Source: Welwitschia mirabilis (taxonomy: Eukaryota > Gnetophyta > Gnetopsida > Welwitschiales). Taken from it: a stretch of DNA of 55,099 bases. Each line of letters begins with the position of its first letter. Within the stretch, counting starts at the first letter, position 1. The position numbers and the translations under genes were made by a program. Of this stretch, positions 1-10,967 are shown piece after piece. Under the pieces are notes generated by a model, which did no database searches, was not told the origin of the DNA, and saw only the letters and a program-made list of their open reading frames with translations. Where the stretch lies: positions 97,245,372 to 97,300,470 of the forward strand of contig JBOZIK010000001.1 of NCBI GenBank assembly GCA_051453625.1, given 5' to 3'.

Positions 1-2555
1 ATTTTAAAAATAATAGAAAACGTATGTTATAATTAAAATAATTAAACTAATATCTTTGTTTACAATAAAATAGCTTGAAACACTTGATATAAATGTCAAT
101 TTTTACATGTTAGTAATAGGACTTAAAAACTTGATAATAACTTAAATAAGCTAGACCAATTTGGATGAAAAGTGGATCAGTATTCACTATTAGAAAGTAT
201 ATAAATTAAATAAATGTAAAAAAGAAAACAAAACTAGTTTGGATAACACTAGAAGGTACTAGTAATAGCTACTACAAGTGTTAAAAATGAAAAGTGTAGT
301 AATGAAAATGCAAGAAATAAAAAGTTATTGTACTCACTATAAGCTACCATGCCATTATTCTTAGAAATAGTGTCTATTAACTACCACTCTTATTGTATTA
401 AAGTTCCATTTGTATTAGGGAAAATAATGAAAATACAACATATTTCTCAACTAAAAAAATATTAAAGCAAAAGTTCAACTTAAAAATGTGATAAAGATAT
501 TTCAATTAATAAGAGGATAGAAGCAAACTAATACTGCAAAAAACTAACTTGAATATTTTAGTAAATAGAAAACTATAATCAAAGATATAATGAAAATTCT
601 TATTAAAATCTTAAGAATTCCTAGTTCTTTTTATTTTGAATTATGATGACATAATCTCATTCACCACTTGAGTAGTGTTGAGATCTCTATGTTACTTTAA
701 TCCATTACAACCTAATTGAAAGTATAATAAGTAGGAAAATAATGCTCAAAGATCATTAAAAAAATACAAATTGCAAACCAAGACATCAACATAATAGTCT
801 CACCTAGAAATATGAATAACCTAGAAAATACATAGTTTCAATCAAGCATTAAAAGTATATATAACTTGTATATTAAAATCAAGAAAGAGGACACTATCTT
901 TATCAACAAAATAAGAATTATACATTAGTAAAAGAATATAAGTTTAGTATAGAATCATCAAGCTAGCTTGAGTCTAGCCCACTTCTAAAGGGAGATCTTA
1001 AAATGACATAATGAAGTTTGTTATACTTAAAGGAGTGTAAAGCTTTTTCCATGAAAAAGATGTTATAATGAGAGGTGATTAGTCTTTTTAATAGGCAAAG
1101 ATAGGGTTAGGGTTTTATAATTAGAAGTTTCAACTTAAGATTTTATAAAGATAAAGTGACACTATTGTGGTTAAATATTTTAGATAATTTTAACATCATA
1201 ACTATTTAATCATATAACCAAAATCTATTCATTTATCCAAGGTGACTCGAGGATATAACTTAGATGATTCAATTTAAAAAACTTAGGTGACTACTATCTA
1301 TGTCATTAGTGCCACTAGTGTTTTCCACTAAAATTATTTTATCTTTTTGCATATGCTCTAGAATGCAGTAGACTTTCTAAAATCATTATCAAGAAATGCT
1401 TAAGTTTCTAAATGATATAACAATGATAAAATACATATTCTCATGATAAAAAATTCATTTAATATCTTTAATTAAGCTAAATTGGCCTAATATACTTGAG
1501 ATAATTATCAATTATTAGCTTTCATTACCTAAAAATTTTAAGGATGAAGGTAGAATGTTAGGTTTTGTGCTTTTATTGGCATAAATCAAGATAAAATGAT
1601 AAAACTATAAGAAGTAGAACTTGATTATGCTAATTATGTAAAATAAATATCAATTTTTACAAGTTATCATATTACGATGGTTGTATTATTTTATTACTAA
1701 AATCATTATCCTTTCTCTTTACATGTTACTAGCACTTTAACAGATGTGGAATTACATATGTGATTGTGTTTTTTTCAAACACTACACTAAGTCTAGATGA
1801 GTTTTTTTCCCTTCCTTTTTTTACCTTAGGTGGAATCATTGGATAATTATAAATCCATATCAATTCATCATGAGTTCACATAGTTCACAAATCATAACTG
1901 CATCATAGCTACATCCACATGTTATGGTTTTCTTACTCTAGTTGATGTGCATGTATCAGTCCTAGATTCATGTTCTCACTACTACACTAAGGTAGTAAAG
2001 GATCGAAAAGGGGTTATTATGATTTGACTATTAAATAATATTAACTACCTAGTTATAGCAAATTGCACAATAACCTATGATGGTTATAACATCTATATGA
2101 CATCTATTAAATGTTGCATTGAGTACTTAACCACCTATTTATAGGTTTTATAAAGTTAGCATTAATCAATACCTTAAGCCCTAGATTTAATGTAGTAAGT
2201 TTAAGAGGTACTAGAATGCTTATTAAATAAAAGTAATATAGAAAATATTGATATTGTAAAAACTATTTTGAATCAAATCCTTTGGGCTATTAATGACATT
2301 AGGAACACTAAAAATTGACCAAATATACCTCTTCCTTACTCTTACATCCTATAAAAGTTTTTATAGCTTATAAAACCCTAGATTTTGCGTTAATGAATTA
2401 TAATAATAATAAATTTAGAAAATAAATTTTTTAAGTACATGAATTAGATTTACTATATATAAAATAATATAAATTAAAAAACATGTGAATTAGCTACACT
2501 TATTACTTTAGATCCATCTTTTATTACCTAGGGAGTAGCGTCCTTATGGTTTAAA
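1..2555. other. AT-rich intergenic DNA, no gene seen
   Basis: All six frames are closed by frequent stops. I see no domain motif, tRNA, LTR terminus or long repeat here. The base composition and the many TAA/TAG triplets match the other decayed repeat DNA of the window, so very old transposon remains are likely, but nothing in the sequence lets me name them. Confidence 0.5.
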
Positions 2556-2559
2556 CTAT

Positions 2560-4140
2560 TACATCTACTAGTGCTAAAGCCAAAAAAGATGTTGATACTT
2601 TTAGGATGGCATAATTTAATTTCAAGATAAGTGAAATATAACCATAAGGAGGATTTCTAAGTATGTCATTTATAGCTCCTAAAGATGTAGCACATAGACT
2701 TAAAAAATTATAGGTAGATTTTAATAATATATTGTTATAGATTTTTAAAAAAAATGTTCATTAATTAAAAGTTCAAAGTTCAAGTCCTATCCTTTAAATA
2801 CTCAATAAAGCCAAATATTAAAAAAGCTAATTTCATATGAGAAGAGGTGGTGATCTAACCTTTAAAAATTTAGTCTTCTTTATTAAAGGATAAAATAAAG
2901 AATAAGAAAAATCTAAGCAAGAATTATAAAGAATAAAAGAAGCTTTACAAATCATTGAGGCATAAAATAATGTTTTCTTACATATTAATTTTAAGAATAA
3001 AATAATTTGCCTTTATTTTTTAATCCTTACTCTTAATTTTTGGTAACAAGTACACTTATCCAATAATATCATAAGATAATAATAATAAATTATAAATTAC
3101 TTGTATAGTTTTTTAACAATAGTAGAACTACTGAAGCTAGATTAATTAATAAAGTTAAGTATTACTAAGGAATTGAAGTAGAGTTAAGAGAGAATTAAAA
3201 TAATCTCATCTCTTTAAGAAATTCTTTAGAAGCTATAATAAAAAAATGACATCTAGCTCTTAAATAATTTTAAAATGCTATTACATAAAAGAGAGACTTG
3301 TATTAAAAAGCATTTAGTTCCCACTTTGAGTAGAGATGAAATTTATTATTTACTTAAAATTAGTAAATAAGAGGTTCTATTAAAATTATTTCCTAAGTAG
3401 AATATTCATCAACTTAAAATTAAGAGAAAATAGTTTAATAAAGAAAATGCATAATTAGAAAGGTACTTATATAAAGATCGCTCTTTTTATCAACATTATC
3501 TCCATGTTGGCTACATGGAAATTACCCATCCTATAACCCTAGTTATTTTATTAATGAAATTAACTCTAATTTTTTGAGTCCCTTTAATTATCTTCAAGTA
3601 TTTTCAAAACCTTATATATTAATAAATAAATTCACAAGGAAGAAAAATCATAGGTTTTTCAATATATTTCTTTGAAGAGGTACATATTACCTCAACTTTT
3701 ACCAAAGAACACCACAAGCAAAAGATCATTAACATAATAATGTTTAAACAATTAAAAGAAAAACATAAACCACTTAAAGCTAATGAACTTCTTCTTTTAC
3801 AATTATTTAATAATTTTAATAACTTAATTAGAGAATTTTTATAATTAGAGGATTGTGTGATTACTAATATTAATAAAAATATTTTAACTATTAGATAAAA
3901 GGGGTAAGGAACTAGTAATAAAATAGAAGAGTCCTTTAAAATGGCATTAAAATCAATCATGAATAAATAAAAATATATATAAAGATGAATAATCCACAAT
4001 TAACTTAAGCAAATAAAGTATAGAAGCTTCACCTAAAGATATTAAAAGAAAGATAGAAATAGCTAGTAGGGAGAATAACATCCTTGAGTAAAATCAAATC
4101 AATAACATATTGTAAAATATCTAAAAATAAAATTAATCTT
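2560..4140 (+). pseudogene. Unrecognised decayed reading frame, probably of a retroelement
   Basis: Conceptual translation on the plus strand gives several stretches with fewer stops than the surroundings, mainly 2560-2760 and 3300-3900. They are joined only by frameshifts. One lysine-rich piece near 3700-3840 runs about 45 codons without a stop. After about 4140 the text becomes non-coding, AATAAA-like signals appear (for example near 4240 and 4305), and it resembles a 3' untranslated region. I recognise no protease, RT, integrase or zinc knuckle. A 126-codon open frame on the opposite strand (3619-3999) is probably only the antisense shadow. Family unknown; gag-like or other structural protein of a retroelement is possible. 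Confidence 0.3.
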
Positions 4141-4362
4141 TGTTTGTGAAACTCCTTTTTCCTATCATTTTTGTACTTTTATTTTTTAAAAATCTTTCCT
4201 TTTGATTTTAGTTTTAAATGTATTATAATCTGTAAAGTAAATAAAAATGTATACATGAATATTATACTTGTAATGTTTTTTGTATAACCAATTGTATTAT
4301 TTTAATAAAAGATATGCATGCTTGTAAGAAAATGATATATAAATTCATATATTATTCATGTA

Positions 4363-4424
4363 AAAATTCTTTATTTTTACTTACAACTTAAATAAAATTC
4401 TTTATTTTTACTTACAACTTAAAT
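4363..4424. repeat. Perfect tandem duplication of a 31-bp unit
   Basis: Two adjacent identical copies of a 31-base unit (4363-4393 and 4394-4424). The unit starts AAAATTCTTTATTTTTACTT and ends AACTTAAAT. The absence of differences between the copies shows that this duplication is young compared with the heavily mutated DNA around it. Confidence 0.9.
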
Positions 4425-4472
4425 AATTCAATAATTTCTATAGAATCAAAAAAAACATTAATTAAAAATAAT

Positions 4473-4498
4473 AAATATATATATATATATATATATAC
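4473..4498. repeat. (AT)n microsatellite
   Basis: About 12 to 13 uninterrupted AT dinucleotides in otherwise AT-rich, gene-free DNA. Confidence 0.9.
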
Positions 4499-5666
4499 TA
4501 AGTAAATTTTTATTCCTTTTGAAAGGAAAGTTCTATTCTAATTTTAGTAATAAAAATTTTTTAAAAAAATTTATATTTATAATAAGGAGATTAAAATTTA
4601 AAAAAAAAACAACTATGAAACTATCTATTAGATGTTTTGCTAAAGATCAAAAACTTTTATTTGTTTATGAAAATGCTGATTTCTGAAACTACATGAATAG
4701 GATTTAAATCAAGAAAGATGATGCTTTCTACTATTTGTAAGTAGAGACCAAAAAAAAAAGCAAGAAAAATCTTCTTGAGATTGATTTATTGTCATGAAGT
4801 TTCATCTATGATGGTTGAAATGTATTTTGTGCTTGTATTTTTTTTGCTAATGTTTGATTTCCTTTGTTTATGAAGTTATGTTGAAACTTGGTTATTTCTT
4901 CTTTATTGCTTTTTTAATAATTAATTAACTTTCTTGATTTTTCATTTATACATTAAACATCTAAGAATAATTAGGTATCATGAAAGGATCTTAAGAAATG
5001 CTTAACTAATCTTTTAAGTGGACTAAATCTAAGATTATTTCACTTTTTCTTGATTTTGTTCTACTATAATAAACTAATACTTATATATCAACTATAACAT
5101 ATTAATTTATATATTAAATTTAGAAATCAACTAGAGAGTAATAATTAAATTAGGATTTCAATGATTAAATTGAAAATTTAATGATTAAACTAGAACTTTA
5201 ATAATTAAGTTTTATTTTTGATGACTTTCACTTTCATAAATGATTGAAATGACTAGAGATGATCATTTTTACATTTTTATATCATTTGAATAGATTTTTA
5301 TTAAGACATTTAAGCATCCATTTAACATTTATATATTTACTTAGAAAGTTTAACAATTATAACTAAACTTCAAAAACATTTTATATATGTTTTCCTTTTT
5401 ACAACTTCAAATGAGGCATTTAAAATCATAAAACTTTTAGACATACTTTTTTCCCTTTAAATAAAAGGATTATATGGTAACATTAAAGAATGAAAGGCAT
5501 ATGAGAAATGATGAACAAGATTATTTAAAAGTAAAAGAAGAAGAAAATGGAGGAAGATAATTAGAAGAAATACTCAAGGAAATTAATAGAAAATAATAAG
5601 AAGAGTAGAGAAAGAAAAATATTTTTCTTTTAATGCTTGCTTTGATTATTCTTTTGGATCTTTGAC

Positions 5667-5828
5667 TAGGTTATCTTCTTTGTAACTTTTGAATGGANNN
5701 NNNNNNNNNNNNNNNNNNNNNNNNNNNNNNNNNNNNNNNNNNNNNNNNNNNNNNNNNNNNNNNNNNNNNNNNNNNNNNNNNNNNNNNNNNNNNNNNNTAG
5801 GTTATCTTCTTTGTAAATTTTGAATGGA
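5667..5828. other. Assembly gap (100 N) flanked by the same 31-bp sequence
   Basis: The N run covers 5698-5797. The 31 bases before it (5667-5697) and after it (5798-5828) are the same, TAGGTTATCTTCTTTGTAA followed by a short tail, with one mismatch (C against A). This is what two overlapping contig ends look like when they were spaced with a default 100-N gap and not merged. A true tandem repeat at the gap is the alternative. Confidence 0.8.
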
Positions 5829-6189
5829 TACATCTATAAAAGAAAATATATTTATATTTACTAACTTTTACATCTCGTCACTTCTATTATAGTAACCCAT
5901 TAATATAAAGTTATCCATGATTCTTTCTAGTTTTAATTTTTCAAACTCTATTTGAATATTTAGCAATTTTTGAATTTATGTCCTAATTATCCTTTTAAAA
6001 TCTACAATGATCATATCAATGATGAAAAATATTCTAAGAAAGCATTAATGAAAAACAAAATAAACAAATTGAAATAAATTTTAATAAAAACAATACTTTA
6101 AATAGTAAGAATTAATGAATTCCTTTTCTTAAACATTATTCCAATATTTTACTTTATAATTCTTCTTTTCATAATTTTTTGAAATGATA

Positions 6190-7480
6190 TATAAACCTAT
6201 TAGACTAAATTTTGAATTCTTGTCTATTAAGTTTATTTTTAAAATGGGTTTTCTAGTTTTAAACTCCCTAGGTTTCATCATTTTCTATAATCTTTATGCA
6301 TTTTAGTTTTATAACTTCTATTATAACTTAAAGTTTTTAATATTTTTTAATTTAGCTTTCCTAGTTTATAAGCCTTTTTTTTCCTACATCTTCTATTAAG
6401 TGAAAACCTTTCATTCTGGTTTTTGATGTTGGAATTTTTATCTAAATTAGTGGTACAACTTTTCTTTTACATATTAACTCAAAAGAAGTAAAAGTAGTTG
6501 TAGTTTTTAAATTTGTTTTATAGAATTAATTGTAGTTGTGAAATTTGTTTTATAGATGCATAACACATAGGTTAATTATTCATGTTAATTTTTTGGGTTA
6601 TTTTTTATCATCTTTTTCTAAAATCTTATTAAGATGTTCTTTCTTGATTTTGGTTATCCATGGGTTTGCAAGTATCTTACTAATGAAAATGCTTGCTCTA
6701 ATTCTAGTGGCTTAAATTAGAGTCCATTATTTATCACTATTATGAATGGTTAGATCAAACTTTAAATGATATGATTAAGAATGAATTTTATCATGATCTT
6801 AGTTACTATTTAGCTTAATAAAATTACTATTACCATTTGTGAAGTACTCCACTGTACTTAAGATAAAAGAGTGTGATTCGAATTATAGAGGATTCATCAA
6901 TTCAACTATATCCAACCCTAATTTTTTAAATAAAAAATAGTCCATTTGTAGGTTAATAATTAGAGCATGCATTTGATACTCTTATGTATTACATGACATA
7001 ATTATTGAAATATTGATTAATGATTTGAAAAAACTATGAATATATAATGTTGTAAGAAAATTAAAAAAGAAATATATATATAGATTATTATTGCAAAAGT
7101 AGTCAAACCTTATTATATAAATGGCTAGTGATGTAGATCTTTAATGGTAATTGTGAAATTTTGAGTATGAGTTATCTAGAATTTGACTAGCTTCACTAGA
7201 TTTTAAACATTTGAATAAGAGTTCATTATAATAGATCTTAAATAATTTGTTAGCTATTATTATATGTTAAGACTTTTAATTTAAAGATCTTCTATGTGCT
7301 AGATGAATTTGATGAAAGTTTTTTATTTTTAAGATAATTTAAAGAAGGATGCATACCATTCATCTTTTTTTTGGGTTCCAAAATTCAATTAGAAACACAG
7401 GTTATTTTCATGATAAAAATCTCTTAGTTTTCTTCATAAAATAGCTTAAAAACTTTCAATTTAAAAAAAAAAAAAAGAAT
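6190..7480 (-). pseudogene. Ty3/gypsy integrase region (Tat-like), decayed
   Basis: Read on the minus strand, the piece near 7020-7300 matches the zinc-binding N-terminal part of a plant gypsy integrase: a frame reading ANKLFKIYYNELLFKCL, then a segment ending in a Tyr-Phe-Cys patch like the GYYW...C region. The core domain follows at about 6640-6960, with the recognisable stretch SHSFILSTVEYFTN, equivalent to the start of the catalytic core (a VEYFTKW-type motif). Below 6640 a 'region after the core' with VPLI-x-IKIPTS (the LPVEVEIPS-type motif) can be followed to about 6200. Stops and frameshifts are frequent, so no product is possible. The zinc finger, core and C-terminal order is correct for the minus strand. 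The RT fragment at 11.4-12.1 kb on the same strand may belong to the same insertion, separated from it by the LINE-1 block. Confidence 0.7.
7463..7476 (-). terminator. Possible Pol III terminator (T14 on the minus strand)
   Basis: A run of 14 A on the plus strand, so 14 T on the minus strand, begins 15 bases downstream of the tRNA-Ala-like gene. Four or more T is enough for RNA polymerase III termination, and this is the first such run after the gene. In such AT-rich DNA the run could also be coincidental. Confidence 0.55.
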
Positions 7481-7491
7481 TAAGTCAACCA

Positions 7492-7564
7492 TGGAGATGT
7501 AGGGTATCAATCCTTGTGTCTCTCACATGCGAAGTGAGTGCTCTACCATGTGAGCTACATCCCC
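7492..7564 (-). tRNA. tRNA-Ala (anticodon CGC), possibly a decaying copy
   Basis: The 73-base minus-strand sequence folds as a tRNA: acceptor GGGGATG against CATCTCC with discriminator A, D arm GCTC/GAGC, anticodon stem CTCAC/GTGAG, loop TTCGCAT, anticodon CGC (plus strand 7529-7531). No intron and no encoded CCA. Compared with plant tRNA-Ala, the anticodon stem carries a paired change, an A-T pair where G-C is usual. Both changes are CpG transitions and they keep the stem. The T arm is worse: two of five T-stem pairs are mismatched and the loop reads ATTGATA, where TTCGANN is nearly invariant, so the internal B box is damaged. I read it as a nuclear tRNA-Ala gene that is degenerate or weakly transcribed. 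A tRNA-derived pseudogene is equally possible. Confidence 0.8.
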
Positions 7565-7649
7565 AGACGATAAAAAGAATCATTAGCACTCATGAAGGTA
7601 TTTGAACTACTACCCTCTATCTTTTTGTAATCAATCTTTTTAAAAAAAA

Positions 7650-8173
7650 CCTGCATCCTGAGTCAGTGAGCAAAGAGACTCTGAAACTGCGAAGAGGATT
7701 CCCCAAATGTTGGAACTAACTTTGAGTTAGTTTTCCTTGATGTACCTTAGCATACTTGCTAATGCACACCATAGTTATGGAAAAGGGTAAAAACAACACA
7801 AAAGAAATAACAGGTGATAGGGACATCATCGAACAAGAACCGTCAAAGTAAACAACTAGGGTATTGTACACAACCCCTTAGTAGCTTGTAATAAACCTTG
7901 AAAAACATGAAGAAAACTCAAGGTGCTCAAGAAAGAGAGGACTAGAGGAAGGTGAAAATATAGAGACATCTAACCTAAATGAACTCCAACCACATCAGAA
8001 TAGGAATTAACTACAAGCAAATCAGGTATCATCCCCTTCCCAGCAATCAAACTCTAAATTTTGGAGCAAATTTGATGCAAGTAATTTAGCAAACCCTGGC
8101 ATGAAACTTTAGTATGTAGAACCAATAGGGAAAGAAAATGCCAAAATTGTAAAGATAGACAGAACAAAGGTTC
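7650..8173 (+). mobile_element. LINE 5' untranslated region, copy 1 (LINE-1 block)
   Basis: This stretch aligns along its length with 13703-14312, the start of LINE-2. Shared blocks include GAGTC-GTGAGCA, GATAGGGACA, CAAGCAAATCAGGTA, AATTTGATGCAAGTAA and GTAGAACCAATAGGGAAA. By eye roughly four of five bases agree. It contains no open frame and corresponds to the 5' leader of an L1-type LINE. Copy 1 breaks off at a 100-N gap (8174), and what follows the gap is not the expected ORF1 but a reverse transcriptase of a different LINE family. Either the element is chimeric or the contigs on the two sides do not belong together. Confidence 0.8.
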
Positions 8174-8273
8174 NNNNNNNNNNNNNNNNNNNNNNNNNNN
8201 NNNNNNNNNNNNNNNNNNNNNNNNNNNNNNNNNNNNNNNNNNNNNNNNNNNNNNNNNNNNNNNNNNNNNNNNN
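8174..8273. other. Assembly gap (100 N)
   Basis: The exact length of 100 suggests a default spacer of unknown true size. It lies between a LINE 5' leader and an unrelated LINE reverse transcriptase. Confidence 0.95.
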
Positions 8274-9780
8274 TCATGAGACCATTCATTCTATTAAAAA
8301 ATATTAAATTTCCTCTTTTCATTACTAAATTAGATATTATAAAAGATTATGATTTAGTTAGTTGATAAGCGTTAGTAAGTATTCTTAGGAAAACTAATTT
8401 TTTTCAAGATATCATTAATTTTTAGCTAGATATGTAGGCATTAGCTGAATTTAGTGTGGAGGTTAAAAACCATAAATCAAATTTATTTTTAGTAGGTCAA
8501 GGATTAAGATAAGGAAACCCTCTATTTCCATATCTTTTTCTCTTTGTGATGAATGTTTTATAGGTTTTCTTAAGGAGTACTGGAATTATAAGAATCAAAA
8601 TTAGAGGTCAAACTTTTATCAATAATCACTATACAGATAATACCATCATTATAATTAAGGCTTCATATCAGTACTATCAAGAATTCCATGAACCTTTTTA
8701 TGACAGCTACAAATCTTCATACCAACTAAAACAAGTCAAGAATCCATACTTTGGGCAAAAGTAATATCAGACAGGGTGAAATTGCTTAAATCCTAAATGC
8801 AAAACTAGGAGACTTAAAAGATATCTACTTGAGAATTCCCCTTCGAAATTGACAAAGACATTCACCTAGAATTACATTCTTAAGCCCATTTAAAGATAGT
8901 GTAGCTCATGATAGAATAACTTTCTCTCATCCAAAGTGAAAATCATCTTTACAAACTCATGTTTAATCTCTTCTTTCTGATATATAACTTCCATTATCAA
9001 CCCCCCAAGGAATATTATTCAAAAAATCAATAGAATCTTGAAGAAGGTCATATAGTATAGAGGTAAAGATCAAAACTAAATTCATCTCTACAAATATAAG
9101 AGAATAACTTACTCAAGAGGATCAGAAGGGTGGGGGATTCAGAAAATAGAGGATTACATCCTTACTAGAGCTCATATGATTTTAAAAAGATTGCATGAAG
9201 AGGATAACCTTAGAACGACTTGATTAATCAGGAATACATAAATTAAATCACTAATCAAGGAGAGTCCTACCTAAGGAAACACCTCAGCAAAGCTTGAAAA
9301 TAACTTTTAGAATTAAACATTTATTAGATAGATTCAATCAAACAGATTTTCTTAAAGAAATATGGGAAAGATAAATCATACAAGAAATGTTAGAAGGGTT
9401 AAATTCTAAAAAGAAAAAAAATATTTTATTATCTAAAAGACTAGCATAGAGTTCTAACTAGAGATTAACTACTTAAGAGGGGGTTTAAGGGGAAACAAAC
9501 TATCCTATCTATCAATCATATCCTAAAAATGCATATTACTTATTTCATCAATACACTTAGTGCAAAGAATTAACAACAATAATGAAGAAGTACTATAAGA
9601 CCTACAATGTTTCTAATACACACTTAAATAATGGGATTCGTTTGACATATTGGTAGATTTAGAGAATTAGAATTGATCTAATTTTCAATAACATTCCCTT
9701 ACTATTTCCTTTAAATATGGCTAGGAGGATTAAATGCTACCACTTTCAAATCAGACTTACAATGGGAGCTATGCCTACCA
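8274..9780 (+). pseudogene. LINE reverse transcriptase fragment, decayed
   Basis: The plus-strand translation around 8490-8800 shows the RT palm: GQGLR-stop-GNPLFPYLF (the GxRQGDPLSPYLF motif B region, with Gln changed to a stop), then NHYTDNTIIII at about 8624-8656, the motif C box. The catalytic YADD tetrad reads YTDN (8630-8641), so the enzyme is inactive. A thumb-like part follows to about 9000, and further LINE-like text with many stops continues to roughly 9700. The tetrad is of YADD type, unlike the FADD type of LINE-2, which places it in another plant LINE family even though a LINE-2-like 5' leader lies just upstream across the gap. Confidence 0.75.
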
Positions 9781-10750
9781 TCAAGCCATTTGACCCTAAC
9801 CTCTTTGGAGGTTACCTAGTCCTATGGGAAAAACTGTAGGGTATGGGATGGGAAACCATCCTACACAAGCTTAGGAAAGATCACGGGGTCAATATCACCC
9901 CTGTTTATAGACATTGGAGAGAAGAGTGCATAACTTATAGAAGAATCCCTATCAAAATAACTAAAGATTCCCTCTTCAGACTCTTAGATATCCCTACAAC
10001 TAGAGAAAGGATTCCTTTTGAAAGATGAGAATAACATGAAGTACTTTACTTCTTTCTTGGTGGGGTTCCTAAATTACCTAATGGATACATTAGTCGAAAG
10101 TGCTATTGCCCCCATGGGGTTTAGGCACAAAACTAGTCAATTGATATTTCATCTAGTCTGGGAACTATTCTAAGCTCTCAACCATTCACTTTGCATTTCT
10201 CAAAGCCATAGACCTAGTGCACTAGGTGAATTTAGTTTTTTTTTTTTAGGCCGTTTGATGGAAAGACTTCCTTAGATACTCTAGATTAGTTCTAGCTCTT
10301 TGGTGAGTAGCTAATGAAGTTAGAGCAAGAAAGGCTCCTTCTTCTCCTTTGCGATGATGCCCTTATCAAACTCCTCCAAGGAGAGCTCTTAAGAGAAGAG
10401 CCATCATGGAAGGAACCCCTCAATCTGAGGGGAACATTACACAAGGTGGCCCTAGTCAACGGGGGGAACTCCAGATTACAAAGAGGAGATGAATTTGTCC
10501 CCAGCCTAGAAGAAGACAACTTAGGAGACAACCCAAGAAACAACTAAGAAAACACCTTAGGAACATCCACTAACCGACTCCTAAGAGTAATGAAGGCATG
10601 ACTAGGCCTCTCCTCAGTCAGAAAGAAGTCCTAGTTGTACTCAAAATTTAACCATGGATTCTTCTTTAGTAGAAATGCAGCATAACCCTCGAGAGGACAT
10701 AGATATAAACACTGCAAGATGGGAAGTAATGCTTGCAACAATCCATGAAC
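9780..10750 (+). pseudogene. Unassigned open frames inside the LINE-1 block
   Basis: This part has a higher GC content and longer open stretches than its surroundings. One frame is 9843-10028 (61 codons, with the basic stretch REECITYRRIPIKITKD). Another is 10314-10547 (77 codons, acidic, with LLREEPSW and NLRGTLHKVALVNGGN). Frame changes between them suggest one decayed longer coding region ending near 10750. The first piece has the flavour of the N-terminal domain of proteins carried by plant Tat-like gypsy elements, but I cannot confirm that. Both frames lie downstream of the RT in the place where an L1 element would end, so they are either captured sequence or a separate inserted element. 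Confidence 0.35.
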
Positions 10751-10757
10751 TGAAGAG

Positions 10758-10967
10758 ATGCCCCTTCATTACATTATAGCTCTCCCTCTAGCCATTAAGT
10801 CCAACTATAGAAAGAAAGCTTTGAAATTGCATTCAGATAAAAATCAAGTAGGTGCTAAAGAATTCAAAGAAATAAATCAGGCTTTTGAGGTGCTATCTGA
10901 TGAAATGGAGCATTTTTTACTAGAACACAATCATGGTAATCTTTTTCCTATCTGTAGAGGATACTAA
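10758..10967 (+). pseudogene. DnaJ-like J-domain fragment
   Basis: A 69-codon open frame contains two recognisable J-domain pieces: [17 protein letters not shown] (helix II and the HPD loop) and [14 protein letters not shown] (helix III). In DnaJ/Hsp40 co-chaperones the His-Pro-Asp loop stimulates the ATPase of Hsp70; here it reads His-Ser-Asp, which would abolish that activity. The start of helix I is only weakly visible and the frame ends soon after helix III, so at most about 45 residues of a J domain remain. It lies close upstream of a LINE-like 3' end (about 11310). This fits a host mRNA fragment carried or retrotransposed by a LINE, but that origin is inference. Confidence 0.6.

Noticed and set aside
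3619-3999. 126-codon minus-strand open frame
   Set aside because: Very Ile/Leu/Phe-rich, no motif, and antisense to the better readable plus-strand frame; most likely chance in AT-rich DNA.
2560-4140. Endogenous pararetrovirus (caulimovirus-like) remnant
   Set aside because: Considered because of the low-stop structural-protein look, but no movement-protein, RT or zinc motif could be pointed to, so no such call is made.
10292-10543. 83-codon minus-strand open frame
   Set aside because: Exact antisense of the acidic plus-strand frame 10314-10547, with Ser/Arg/Leu bias typical of a shadow.
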